This document shows, piece after piece, positions 42,593 through 53,680 of a stretch of 64,000 bases of DNA. The translations under genes were made by a program, and so were the position numbers. Every line of letters begins with the position of its first letter. The stretch's first letter is position 1. This stretch comes from Trichobilharzia szidati (taxonomy: Eukaryota > Platyhelminthes > Trematoda > Strigeidida > Schistosomatidae): positions 40,688,758-40,752,757 of the forward strand of contig OX235277.1 in the NCBI GenBank assembly GCA_944472155.2. Reading direction: 5' to 3'. The notes beneath the pieces are model-generated. The model made no database searches. It was not told the origin of the DNA and worked only from the letters and a program-made list of their open reading frames with translations.

Positions 42593-43252
42593 TCACTCAC
42601 TCACTGACTCTTTCGCCTTGCAGTAGTAAGTGTCACCGTCACAGTGCTTACTACAACACTCCTCATTCTTCTTGCACGCCGATCCATCTGGAAGACATTT
42701 GACACACACGCCAACCCAGAAATATTTCTGCTTGCAGAACAGTGGCTCACAACACGACTTCGGTCCGACAGGAGCGCACTCCTCATACAACTTGGTGCAC
42801 GCGTCGACGCCATCTGAAATGCACAACAGAACGAAACAGAATACAATAGAATAGAATAGAACAGAATAGCGGGAGGATAAGAATGAGGATAAACATGATC
42901 ATAACGATGAGGATGAGGATAAGTAGTGTAGGGAGAAGGAGAAGATTGACGACGAGGAGGAGGAATGATCAGTTTGTGTCAGTGTCTGTCTGTCTCTAGG
43001 TGTGAGTGAATGAGTGTGCATGAGTGAGTGAGTGAATGAGTGCGTGAATGTTTGTGTTGGTGACCAGGGGATGGGTGAGTAGTGTATTAACTGATATGAT
43101 GTTTCACTGGAAACCAGACAGAGAGCCAGCCAGTGGTGTGGATGTGGCACAGACATGCAGCCGTGTGACTCACCATTGGAAGAGAGAATGCTCGACAGAG
43201 CGACACTGACGACGAAGACGGAGACGATGTGGAGGAGGACTGACTGTTTCAT
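42593..43252 (-). CDS. Double inhibitor-cystine-knot secreted peptide, copy B
   Basis: There are two exons: 43,174-43,252 (79 nt, signal peptide) and 42,593-42,813 (221 nt), with a 360-bp intron bounded by GT…AG. They encode 99 aa. Residues 1-26 form a hydrophobic signal segment with Lys2. The rest has 12 Cys in two repeats of the knottin order C-C-CC-C-C. Knot 1 has Cys 32, 39, 47, 48, 53, 63; knot 2 has Cys 66, 73, 79, 80, 84, 91; the linker between them is two residues. The pattern predicts two inhibitor cystine knots on one chain. Such peptides are secreted and bind receptors, channels or proteases. Schistosomes have a poorly characterised cysteine-rich family (UPF0506) that may be related. 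Head-to-head partner: copy C. Confidence 0.8.
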
Positions 43253-43311
43253 GAGTGATCGATTGACTTGCTTCACACTGTCCAACACACACTAACGCTG
43301 TTCTCTTCGCA

Positions 43312-43448
43312 TTTTATACACAAATTTCGTCGAGTTGTGTGTGGGTGTGTGTGTTTATACGTGTACTGGACGAGAGAGTGAATGAGTGACTGAGAAGGAG
43401 ACGGTGTGATGGATAATTGATTCGACACGATCTGCGTTTATCTGATAA
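43312..43448 (-). promoter_or_regulatory. Promoter region of knottin copy B
   Basis: TATAAAA (43,312-43,318, minus) lies about 60 bp before the ATG. The double-GATA palindrome TTATCTGATAA lies at 43,438-43,448. Spacing is as in the other copies. Confidence 0.6.
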
Positions 43449-43689
43449 TCTGTGAGACGTGCTTGATTGATGAGACAATGATTATAGTGACGATGATTAT
43501 CACGATCGATGTGATCTCAATTTCGATGTGACGCAATGATTAATCGGCGAAGAATATCCGTTGTCCTGTTAATTGACCGCTAAACGTTTAGAAGCATACG
43601 TAATGGACATGTCGGCGATTTCAGCAAACTCCCTAAACACAAGATTTTTTAGACCGAAATTTCGAACAGATTGCAAATGATGATAACAT

Positions 43690-43960
43690 AAATATCATGT
43701 ATCAAATAAATTACATCACCTGTTATACACCCTGTGTCAGTCAAAGCAAGCATCTCTTCCTTATCAGAGTTCAGAAACGTCATATCGATGCATGTAGACA
43801 ATCATGGACACGAAAGGCCATTTTGTTTGAAAGAATGTCGAAATTTTCAACAGAAGGAAGAGGAGAAATACTGCCAGGGAATTTCTAGAAGCCTGCTACT
43901 CTCACGAAGTAGCGATTAACGCACCCGGACATTTCTAAGGATAAAATATACCAGAAAGTG
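43690..43960 (+). mobile_element. PLE GIY-YIG C-terminal remnant
   Basis: Two plus frames give RVQKRHIDACRQSWTRK- and NVISMHVDNHGHERPFCLKE-type readings, related to HDIYSLVSMHIDNYG at 2,454-2,678. Frameshifted. Confidence 0.5.
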
Positions 43961-44639
43961 TATTGTTGAACAAGGTTTAAATGGGATGGAACAATAATCA
44001 GTTAGTCTTTTAGTATGCATTGTCAATGAGAACATGGGACAAAATGAGATGAAGTAATTTTATTTAATGGTATGTATATATATATATATACATATGTAGT
44101 CGACAGAAAATACAGGTTTGCAGAGTGAGTGTAGTGAGAGTGTGTGAGACAATATTAAAAAACTAACTGATTACTGTTCCATGATCCCATCTTATCCTTG
44201 TTCCACAATACACTTTCTGATATGATTCTAATTTGCCTTTACTGGCCATTGTAGGCCTAAATTAATGGATTTATAATTGTAGAGCCTGAAGAAGAATTAA
44301 TTGAAAACAATTGTTCGCTCTAAGTATTTTGTTCTGAATAAATTACGGGAATATTCAGTTTAATAAAATATACCAACTAAGACAAATAGATCGTAATAGA
44401 AATTCATGAATTTACAGTCTACATTGAAGGTTAGGGCACAGCTATTGGATAGATGGCTGACTGAACCTGTTTCATCCACACAAAGAGCACCGGTTGTTTC
44501 AGATGAATCGCAATAGCATCTGCTGTTTGAGTGTGCGGTGTCTGCGTGTTTTTGGAAATTTGTTTACTGAAAGACAGTTGACGATGGAAGAGGACACTCC
44601 AATATTGAATTTCTGACTGGTTTACACCAGGTGTTCTAA

Positions 44640-44875
44640 TATCAGGGTGTCGTTGGGACAGCCGTATAATGTTCGCCAACCACTTAGGCGGTTTCTGGTT
44701 TGACCCCCGGCTGACGCATTCATTGAACTCGCTAAGCCAGTAATAAGACTTACAAAGAGGGAAGGTTCGGAAGGAGGCTAGCAACTCCATTCCGTAAAAA
44801 TAAACACCACAACTATCGAAACTTCAACCACCAAGCCTGAATCCCTATGTTCCACTGGGAACGTAAAGGAACAGA
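44640..44875 (+). mobile_element. tRNA-headed SINE with RTE tail (diverged head)
   Basis: Head gtgtcgttgggacagccgta…ctggtttgacccccggctga, body ggaggctagcaactccattc, 3' end gaatccctatgttccactgg. Diverged A-box. Confidence 0.65.
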
Positions 44876-45229
44876 AAGAATTTCTAATATCAAATTTTTG
44901 ATGCTTCTCAATACACCTCAATTCAACCACATTGGTGAATGTTACCGAGTGAGTACTATTTCCTAGTAGAAGTTTCTAGAGAAACGGCCAATATAACTCG
45001 CTCCATCTCAAGCTCAGTTGAATAAGTAAATACAATTGGAAATGGTGTGTCTAGTTACTTCATCAGCTTTAAAACTATGACATCTTTGGAGATATTATCT
45101 TTTTTCACACATGTAGTAGCTCTAGTAGAAACGGTTGATTGCATATGTGAGAAAGTATAGAAGCTATTGATGAATAGTGGTTTGGCAACGCGAATCATTA
45201 CAGATCAGTTATTATTGAATACTGGAGAA

Positions 45230-45830
45230 GATTTTTAGCTAAGATGGATGATACTGTGTTAGTTGTATTCTCTGAGCTGGTTGATTTATTTCGGAGGAGG
45301 GTTTCGCCGTCCTTCTCGACAAAATTTTCAGCACACGCTTTGGTGTAAAATGAACTGATTACAATTCTCCATGAATGATGGAACTGTTTCTCCTAGCAAC
45401 TGCTGTCGTAACTTGTTGCTAACTTACGTCTCTCTATTGATCATCTAAATGACTGGGAACTCGAAATTCCCTGTTATGTGATGACAGGCATCTACGAATT
45501 CCCTGGCAGTATTTCTGGTGTGACCTCTATTTATAAATTCTACATCATCCTAATCATCAAATCACTGTCCATAATTATCCACATGCATTGATACGAGAGA
45601 ATATATATCATGTCTCTTTACAGCCAGTTTTTGTTCTTCGATTCGGATTTGAAAGTGACGCCAACACTGACCGATGTAATGTTTGTTGTTTATTGCAGTT
45701 TATTCGTTTCATTGTATAACTGGTACTAATTTTATCTTTATTTCTCGTTGGATATTTTGGGTTGCACAATATTGAATGAAGTGATTGTGCTGGCTGGTTG
45801 GCTTGTGTTCTGTATCAACATCGACAGTCT
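45230..45830 (-). mobile_element. PLE GIY-YIG end, decayed
   Basis: The minus strand reads NNKHYIGQCW, then KRHDIYSLVSMHVDNYGQ and flanking noncoding PLE sequence like 2,240-2,450. Stops are present. Confidence 0.6.
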
Positions 45831-45917
45831 TAAAACTTCAGCTGTGCGTCACAAATGTTACTTTCAATTATCAGTCATCTACACGAGCTAAAATATTCCA
45901 AAACTATTTCATGTCAT

Positions 45918-46425
45918 GTCAAAAACAAGATCCGGATTTTCAACTCCAATGTGAAGTCAGTGCTACTATACGGATTAGAGACTTGCACTGCGCGTCATAA
46001 AGAGCATCTCAAACAAACAACAGACCTTCATTAACAGTTGTCTTCACTCAATACTCAAGATCAGATGGCCGGCCAGAAAAGATCAGCAACAGGGATCTCT
46101 GGCAATGAGCGAACCAACCAGGAACCCATTGTGAAACAAATATGCAGAAGGAAATGGAGATGGATTGGCTGGCCATACTCTGAGGAAACCATCAAGTGAC
46201 ATCTCTAGACAAGCCATCGCTCGAGTGGAACCCGGAAGGGAAGCGGCGAGTTGGTCGTCAATGCAAGGGTGACTTGGAGGAGGTCATGTGAAGAGGAGAT
46301 GAAAAACGTGTGGGCAGACATGGAGCCAGGTGAAGACTCTAGCAGAGAACCGAACTCAATGGAGACGCACGGCTGAAGCCCTATGTTCCTCTAGGAATTA
46401 AAGGATACAATAATAAATAATAATA
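45918..46425 (+). mobile_element. RTE retrotransposon, 3' fragment
   Basis: The plus strand starts at the KNKIRIFNSNVKSVLLYG equivalent and runs to ccctatgttcctctaggaat and an (AAT)n tail. It has single-base indels but is close to the intact copy. It forms the right border of the composite insertion. Confidence 0.75.
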
Positions 46426-46848
46426 ATTTCATGTCATCCTCCACTGAATCATTCCCACACTTCAATGTGTATTCCTCCTATGAAGTGAATTAATCAACTA
46501 ATAGGCAGGCACTTCAACAATCTGATTCGTAAATGCAAAGACTAGTTGAAACGCAACTATGTCTCCGATAGCTCATAGTTTCGCACGGGAATCATCCGTC
46601 AACTGAATAACCAGACATCTGTCATACTCCACGTTCAACAATAATTCGCTGTGTCCCATCGAATTTCAAATCACATCAGATATCACGATTTCCACATCGT
46701 GCATACAATATCGATCAGTAAACCGTAATACTCAAGCGAGTACTCCGTCTGACACGAAGTGCACCTTCGTTGCACACCAACACAACCACGAACACCACCA
46801 TCACCATCAGTATAATCATCGTCTCATCGATTATGCACGTCTCACAGA

Positions 46849-47003
46849 TTATCAGATAAACCGAGATCGTGTCGAATCAATTATCCATCACACCATGTCC
46901 TTCTCAGTCACTCACTCATCCAACACACGTACAGACACAATAACGCAAATACACCCACCCACACAAGCTGACACACACAAATCGACGAAATCGGTGTATA
47001 AAA
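46849..47003 (+). promoter_or_regulatory. Promoter region of knottin copy C
   Basis: The palindrome TTATCAGATAA lies at 46,849-46,859 and TATAAAA at 46,997-47,003, about 60 bp before the ATG at 47,063. Confidence 0.6.
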
Positions 47004-47062
47004 TGCAAAGAGAACAGCGTGAGTGTGTGTCGGACAGTGTGAAGCAAGTCGATCGATCACTC

Positions 47063-47647
47063 ATGAAACAGTCAGTCCTCCGCCAAATCGTGTGCATCTT
47101 CGTCGTCAGCGTCGCTCTGTTGAGCATTCTCTCTTCCAATGGTGAGTCACACGGCTGCATGTCTGTACCACATCCACACCACTGGATGGCTACCTCACTG
47201 GCTGGTTTCCACTCAAACATCATATCAGTTAGTGCACTACTCACCCGTTCCCTAGTCATCTACGAAAACACTCAAGCACTCACTCACTCATTCACTCACA
47301 CATACAGACAGACAGACATAGACACAAACTGATCATTCCTCCTCCTCGTCGATCTTCTCCTTCTCCCTAACATTATCCTCATTCTTATCCTCCCACTATT
47401 GTATTCTATTCTATTGTGCATTTCAGATGGCGTCGACGCGTGCACCAAGTTGTATGAGGAGTGCGCTCCTGTCGGACCGAAGTCGTGTTGTGAGCCACTG
47501 TTCTGCAAGCAGAAATATTTCTGGGTTGGCGTGTGTGTCAAATGTCTTCCAGATGGATCGGCGTGCAAGAAGAATGAGGAGTGTTGTAGTAAGCACTGTG
47601 ACGGTGACACCTACTACTGCAAGGCGAAAGAGTCAGTGAATGAGTGA
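47063..47647 (+). CDS. Double inhibitor-cystine-knot secreted peptide, copy C
   Basis: Exon 1 is 47,063-47,141 (79 nt), the intron 285 bp (the shortest of the set, GT…AG) and exon 2 47,427-47,647 (221 nt): 99 aa. The Cys-rich exon matches copy B apart from one residue near the C-terminus (ESVNE instead of ESVSE). The signal segment is the most diverged of the family, with Arg7, Gln8, Cys11 and Ile12 in place of Leu, His, Ser and Val. It still has a hydrophobic core from Ile9 to Leu23. Secretion is predicted, but a charge at position 7 could weaken it. A standard AATAAA lies downstream near 47,809. Head-to-head partner: copy B. Confidence 0.8.
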
Positions 47648-48420
47648 GTGACAGTGTGTGACAATGTGTAACTTTGTGTTTGTTTGGGTCTGTGTGTTCC
47701 ACATTGTCAGCAGTTTCGTCGTAGTCGGTGTGCAAACATGTTATCGAGACTTATTCTTCCTGAAAGAAGACTGTTATATTTGTGCCTTATATATGTGATA
47801 AAATATGAATAAATATGCTTCTTCACTCACATTTGTGTCACTGACTTTGTTTTTTCATGTATTCAGTTTGTAAGGATATCTGTGGTGTCTGTCGTTTTAA
47901 TCGTCGGCTTTCAAATATCTTGCAGATCGTGTTAATTGAAGATGTCAGAATTTCGGTGATTCATCTCGTTAGTGAAATAAATACGTTCCAATTCAAATCG
48001 TAGGGATATCTGATATCTCGTTGATGTGTAGGATAATGAATGCAGTTCACGTTGAATTGATTACAATGAATTCGAGAATGACTGTTGGATATGTTATATG
48101 AAGTGAGTGCATTGTCTGGATCACATCAAATTTCTCACTGATCACAGTTTCAATCCTTGTCTTAGGAGCTACTAAGTAACTGTGATCACCCATGGAATAT
48201 AGCCAATGAAATAGATGCATTCACACCGGTTGTGGGATAACAGGCTTTGATAATTTCACTACTTGATTCATACTCACGCATTATTCATGTCGATTATTTT
48301 CCCTCGAAGTTTCTTTCGATAATTATTCTGCGCCTGCTAGTGTGATATCTGTGCAAACACGTCTATTTTCATTAGATAGACGTGCACCTTTTGACGAATG
48401 GCTTTTCTCTACCCAGCATT
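47648..48420 (+). repeat. 3' flank of knottin copy C
   Basis: Homologous to the flanks of A, B, D and E up to about 48,410 (…acgaatggctt). The transcript end is likely near 47,810-47,830. Confidence 0.65.
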
Positions 48421-49159
48421 GTAATTTCTCCCTTCATATTGTTAGCGCTGAACCCCAATTGGGGTTTGTCTTCATGTTGCTTTTGAGGTAGTTCTTGATG
48501 GTTCCATCCGTCAAATTAATGTAAGGCTGCACACATGACTGGTTGTTTCTTGGTCATTGTCGGAGATTCTGCATTTGTCTATCGACTAGTTCAGTTCACA
48601 GTGTGAATTCCTGAATAACTGACCGTCTAGGAGGCTCGCGTCTCGGTGATTCATTGATTGATTTTGTTGGTGCTAAACTCTTCACATCTGATATCACAAA
48701 CTTACCTTGAGTGAGAAAACAGACACAAGGCATTAGAATATGTGACAATAGGGATAGAATATTTTCGACAAAAGTGGCATAAATGTGATACCGAGGCTCA
48801 GTTTATCTTTGTCACTCACTAATTATCGTGTTTACATGTTACTCCTCACCGACGTTACCAAATACTGTGTGATCAACGACCCACCTAATCTGTGACTCGA
48901 TTGAGCTTTGAGTACTAATAGCGAAAACTGAATCGGAAATGCCTATTTATTGATTATTATGCTTCAATAAGTGTCTGTGTTTCAGCATTACAATAAACAC
49001 CAACCACGCCACACGTGACCTGCGACTATATTCTGGACTGATTCACAGCTTGAACCCTCTTGAGCAGTAGTAGGGGACAGACGAATATGAGACCAGTAAC
49101 CCTCACAGGTAGAAAATAAAATACCAGTGCTAACGAAACTTCGAAGATCAAGCTCGTTA
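48421..49159 (-). repeat. Spacer segment X, partial copy 3
   Basis: 48,640-49,060 resembles 50,580-50,620 plus 53,680-54,030 in the same direction (gattcattgattgattttgt, ggcataaatgtgata). 48,421-48,600 is unmatched, with no gene. Confidence 0.5.
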
Positions 49160-50606
49160 GACTGATTTACCCAATACACGCAAATGAGTATAAGAATAAT
49201 GCCGTAGCAAGCAGCAAAGTGATGAAATTACACTGGGTAATGAATGCGCGAGAGCTGTTCCAGTTGAAGTTAAGACGGTGTTTGCTGCAACAGTTCTCAT
49301 CCACCTGACATGGATACTTATCCGCCAACCACTTCATACACATTCCTCTCTTCATGTTCTTCAGCTTGCATGTGTGTGTGCGTGTGTGTGGCAGATAGAC
49401 TTAAGGGATTCAATCACACCTGAAAAGTTTCTGATACAGATAATCTTGCTGAAGCTTCCTCGATGTCAAAAATTCCAGTGAAGAGAAAGGAACAGAAGAC
49501 AGTGATTTGATTAGATTGTGTGGTTGGTTGTCGGTTGTTGGCTGAGGAGTGGAGTGCAGTGGAGTAGAGTGGAGATCAGTGCAGCTGAGAGGAGTGTATT
49601 GAGTGGAAAGTCTCACATGTGTCATGTCGCTCATGCATAACTCTATGCATAGAAATATGTAGAAACGAATAGAAATCTGTATATCAACATACATATCATA
49701 TCATTGTGATGTGTGATGTGTTGTGTGAAGAAATATGAGTCTATGACTGATTTGTTCAAATCGACTCTACGTGCATGAAGAAGAAAGAGATGGTGATGGG
49801 AAGAAGAGGACACACGATTGATTGTCTCATCCTCACTCTAGCAGATTCTGCAGTTATCTACCGCTTGGTTCAGTTCACATTGTGATTGCCTGATTGACTG
49901 AGTGGCTGGTTGACTTACTCGCTTCTCAACATCATTCATACTTGTATGTGTTTGTGTGTGTGTCATACGTGGAATGGCAACCATGTTGTGAACACTATCA
50001 AGATGTACGTGATTCTTGAATAGGTGTGTGTGAGTCGTTCGTGTCTTCATCCTGTTGTACAAGATTACATCTCCACTGAGATAATTCATATCACATGTTA
50101 GAATTCACCAATCCAAGCTTAACCCACTTTAAATTCACACATCACCTGCAAACTGGACATCCACAGTGATCAACGTACACATCATCTTCACTATCACGCT
50201 GACAACTATCAACTGAAACCTCGCTTCAACCGGAGTTCTCAACATCTCTCAGTGACTTATTGATGTTGTGCATAATTATTATTATTATACGTCACGTGGT
50301 TCATCACTTCTCATTAATCTGAGAAAATCTCACTGTCGACTAGGTACACGTGATGCACACATCATCGCGAAGTTATACACGTTGCGGTCTGATGATGTTC
50401 ATTTGTAATTGAAATTAGTGTATTGGCCTTTCATGTGTTGTATAGAAGAGTGTAATTCAATGAAAAGATGGAAGTGGATCGTTGTGGTTGTCTTCAGTTT
50501 TGGTGATTATGATCACTATTTGGCATATTAATAGTTTGTGAGTGATATTTCTAGTTGCATAGGTGTTAAAGGACAACGATGAATCATTGATTGATTTTGT
50601 TGGTGC

Positions 50607-53600
50607 TAAACAATTCACCTCAGGCGTGAGGCCAGCAACCCCACCCTGTAAACAAACCTGCTACAGAAACTTCACCATGAGCAATCTCCTTGCGACAAAA
50701 GAAAAAGTCTGTGTGGGGACATGGAATGTCCGCACCATGTACGAGACTGGCAAAGCTGCCCAGATCGCCAGCGAGATGAAAAGATACAGAATCCAAGTGC
50801 TGGGAATATGTGAAAGCAGATGGAATGGAAGTGGACTCACCAAACTATCAACGGGAGAGTCAGTGATCTACTCCGGTCACCCAGAAGATAACCACACGCA
50901 CACCGAGGGCGTGGCTATCATGATGTCACCAACGGCAACGAAAGCCCTGATGCAATGGGAAGCGATCTCGTCCAGGATAATGACCGCCAGATTCAACTCC
51001 AAAGGAAGAAAAGTGTCAATAATCCAATGTTATGCACCCACCAACAACGCAGACCTCGAAACGAAAGAAGAATTTTACAGACAACTACAGGCAGCAATAG
51101 ACAATACTCCAGCTGGCGACATTAAAATACTAATGGGAGATATGAACGCCAAACTGGGACCAGACAATACAGAAAGAGAACTCATCATGGGTAGAGAAGC
51201 TCTTGGAGAAATGAATGAAAACGGAGAACTCTTCGCCGACTTCTGCGCCTTCAACGAACTAGTGATTGGTGGCAGTGTTTACAAGCACAGAGATATCCAC
51301 AAGGCTACATGGGTGTCACCAGACGGGCGAACCAAAAACCAAATTGACTTCATCACAATATCGAGGAAGTGGAGACGCAGCCTACTGGACACAAGAGCAA
51401 GAAGAGGAGCAGACGTTGGCTCAGACCACTACCTCGTACAAGGGACAATCCAAATCAAATTAAAAGCTTTCAGGGAAACAGGAGCTGCAGATAGACCACA
51501 AGCCAAGTTCAACACTCAAAAGCTGAAGGACCAGGCTACAAAGGACATCTTCATTGCAAACATAAAGGAAAAAGCCGAGACACAAATCAACACCAACGAA
51601 AAGGTCAGCGTCGAAAAGCATTGGAACAAATTGAAAACGGTGTGGAGTCAAACCTGCATGGAAGTCCTAGGCAGAAAAAAGAGACAGGACAAACAGTGGC
51701 TCTCTACGGACACTTGGAAACTAATAGAAGAGAGAAGGGTGGCGAAACAAAAGATTATCCAGTGCACCGACGAGCAACAGAAACAGGAGTTGAATGCAAG
51801 CTACAATGCACTGAACAAAAGAGTGAAGAAAAGTGCCAGGGAAGACAAAAGAAAATATTGTGAAACCATGGCAAACGAAGCAGAACAAGCTGCAGGCAAA
51901 GGAGACCTCGCTACACTATACCAAACAACTAGGCACCTTTCGGGCAAAAGTTCGACACAGATTAAGCCAATAAAGGACGACAATGGAAAGTCAATCACCA
52001 AAGAGGTGGAACAGAGGAAGCACTGGGCTGAACACTTCAAAAGACTTCTAAATCGTCCGCCACCTACAACGCGTCCAACAATACCAACAACGGAAGCAGA
52101 ACTACCAATGAACATCGACCCTCCGACGAAATCCGAAGTCCTGAATGCCATCAAGATGCTAAAAGCTGGGAAAGCGCCAGGACCAGATGGAATCCCAGCA
52201 GAAGCTTTGAAAATAGACCCAGAGACAACAGCGGACTTGATGACGCCACTACTAGAGAAGGTGTGGAAAGAGGGCAAAGTACCCGAGGATTGGAAGAACG
52301 GATACTTATTCAAACTGCCAAAGAAAGGAGATTTGAGTCAATGTAAAAACTGGCGTGGAATTATGCTTCTGTCCATTCCAAGCAAGATACTATGTCGCAT
52401 CATCCTGGAGAGAATTAAACAAGCCCTAGATGAAAAACTTCGTCCGGAACAGGCCGGATTCAGGAGGAACAAGTCATGCATTGACCAAATCGCCACCCTA
52501 CGGATTATCATTGAACAAAGTTTGGAATGGCAGTCACCTCTCTATCTCAACTTCATCGATTTTGAGAAAGCCTTCGACAGCGTCGATCGAGAGGTGATTT
52601 GGCAACTACTTCGCTACTACGGGGTGCCGCCGACAATTATTCATCTCATCCAACAGCTGTATGACAACGCTGCATGCCAAGTAATCCACAACGGGAGGCT
52701 CACGGAATCCTTCGAAGTGAGGACGGGAGTGAGACAAGGCTGTCTACTGTCACCAATGATCTTCCTGATTGCAGTAGATTGGATAATGCGGCAGACAACG
52801 GCAACCAACGAGGGAACAGGCATAAAATGGACCGACACAAAAGCCTTGGAGGATTTGGATTTCGCCGATGATATATGTCTGATTTCCCACAAACTGGAAG
52901 ATATGCAAGTGAAAAGCAACAAATTGGCAGAAGAAGCAGCAAAGATAGGACTTCAAGTGAACATAGACAAAACAGAGGTAATGAAGATTCCTGGCCAACA
53001 TCAACAGCAACAACCGACAACAACCAGCATAAATGGGAGGAACCTGAAGGAAACAACTTCTTTCACCTACCTGGGAAGCATCGTCTCAACTACAGGAGGA
53101 ACTGACGAGGATATCAAAGCCAGAATCGGAAAAGCAAGACAAGTTTTCATTTCTCTCAGGTCTATGTGGAGGTCAACAGCATTCAGCGTCAAAAATAAGA
53201 TCCGTATTTTCAACTCCAATGTGAAGTCAGTACTACTATACGGATCAGAGACTTGGCGTGTCACAAAGAGCAGCTCAAACAAGCTACAGACCTTCATTAA
53301 CAAATGCCTTCGCTCAATACTCAAGATCAAATGGCCGGAGAGGATCAGCAACAAAGATCTCTGGGAGCGAACCAACCAGGAACCGATCGTGAAACAAATA
53401 GGCAGGAAGAAATGGAGATGGATTGGACACACTCTGAGGAAACCAGCAAGTGACATCACTAGACAAGCCATCGAGTGGAACCCGAAAGGGAAGCGACGAG
53501 TTGGTCGTCCAAGGGTGACCTGGAGGAGATCATGTGAAGAGGAATTGAAAGCGTGTGGGCAGACTTGGAGCCAGGTGAAAACTACAGCAGAAAACCGAAC

Positions 53601-53680
53601 GCAATGGAGACGCATGGCTGAAGCCCTATGTTCCTCTAGGAATTAAAGGAAATAATAATAATAATAAATAAACAATTCAC
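50607..53680 (+). mobile_element. RTE retrotransposon, intact, with 12-bp TSD
   Basis: Flanking repeats TAAACAATTCAC at 50,607-50,618 and 53,669-53,680 bound a 3.05-kb element. It has a short 5'UTR (50,619-50,676), one ORF and an (AAT)n tail. Because the tail is AT-rich, the true duplication could be 8-12 bp. The minus-strand copy at 30.5 kb has a longer 5'UTR, so this copy lacks roughly 130 bp at the 5' end. It is the youngest-looking element in the window. Confidence 0.9.
50677..53646 (+). CDS. RTE-clade endonuclease/reverse transcriptase, 989 aa
   Basis: This single polyprotein nicks target DNA and primes reverse transcription. The N-terminal APE-type endonuclease shows VGTWNVRT (residues 13-20), CESRW (45-49), GDMNAKLG (154-161), NQIDFI (221-226) and GSDHYLV (248-254). 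The RT domain shows KAGKAPGPDGIPAEAL (496-511), FIDFEKAFDSVDR (626-638), GVRQGCLLSP (684-693) and the catalytic FADD (729-732). The C-terminal region has a Gln-rich linker and YGSETW. The ATG at 50,677 is chosen because the in-frame ATG at 50,563 lies in host DNA outside the TSD. No stop or frameshift is present, and all key residues are intact. SR2 of Schistosoma mansoni belongs to this clade. The (AAT)n tail follows the stop within 20 bp. Confidence 0.92.
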   Translation: MSNLLATKEKVCVGTWNVRTMYETGKAAQIASEMKRYRIQVLGICESRWNGSGLTKLSTGESVIYSGHPEDNHTHTEGVAIMMSPTATKALMQWEAISSRIMTARFNSKGRKVSIIQCYAPTNNADLETKEEFYRQLQAAIDNTPAGDIKILMGDMNAKLGPDNTERELIMGREALGEMNENGELFADFCAFNELVIGGSVYKHRDIHKATWVSPDGRTKNQIDFITISRKWRRSLLDTRARRGADVGSDHYLVQGTIQIKLKAFRETGAADRPQAKFNTQKLKDQATKDIFIANIKEKAETQINTNEKVSVEKHWNKLKTVWSQTCMEVLGRKKRQDKQWLSTDTWKLIEERRVAKQKIIQCTDEQQKQELNASYNALNKRVKKSAREDKRKYCETMANEAEQAAGKGDLATLYQTTRHLSGKSSTQIKPIKDDNGKSITKEVEQRKHWAEHFKRLLNRPPPTTRPTIPTTEAELPMNIDPPTKSEVLNAIKMLKAGKAPGPDGIPAEALKIDPETTADLMTPLLEKVWKEGKVPEDWKNGYLFKLPKKGDLSQCKNWRGIMLLSIPSKILCRIILERIKQALDEKLRPEQAGFRRNKSCIDQIATLRIIIEQSLEWQSPLYLNFIDFEKAFDSVDREVIWQLLRYYGVPPTIIHLIQQLYDNAACQVIHNGRLTESFEVRTGVRQGCLLSPMIFLIAVDWIMRQTTATNEGTGIKWTDTKALEDLDFADDICLISHKLEDMQVKSNKLAEEAAKIGLQVNIDKTEVMKIPGQHQQQQPTTTSINGRNLKETTSFTYLGSIVSTTGGTDEDIKARIGKARQVFISLRSMWRSTAFSVKNKIRIFNSNVKSVLLYGSETWRVTKSSSNKLQTFINKCLRSILKIKWPERISNKDLWERTNQEPIVKQIGRKKWRWIGHTLRKPASDITRQAIEWNPKGKRRVGRPRVTWRRSCEEELKACGQTWSQVKTTAENRTQWRRMAEALCSSRN

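Larger units (their letters stand above)
43656..46430. mobile_element. Composite insertion in the B/C spacer
   Basis: The spacer is continuous with its D/E counterpart up to 43,655 (…cacaagattttttagacc) and resumes near 46,432 (…tcatcctccactgaatcatt). The 2.8 kb between is therefore inserted. It holds PLE pieces, a SINE and an RTE fragment (listed separately), plus unmatched AT-rich sequence at 43,961-44,639 and 44,876-45,229, where I see no gene. A (TA)n run lies at 44,068-44,093. Confidence 0.7.

Noticed and set aside
42630..42854. Antisense 74-codon frame over the knottin exon, present in every copy
   Set aside because: It follows from the near-identity of the exon. It contains noncoding intron sequence at one end and looks like no known protein.
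46895..47332. 145-codon plus frame spanning promoter, exon 1 and intron of copy C
   Set aside because: It starts upstream of the TATA box and reads through the splice donor into simple-repeat intron. The exon structure shared with the other copies explains the coding part.
52700..53615. Antisense open frames of 80-180 codons opposite the RTE ORF (for example 53,067-53,615 minus)
   Set aside because: They are shadows of the RTE coding strand, repeated wherever an RTE copy lies, and show no independent features.
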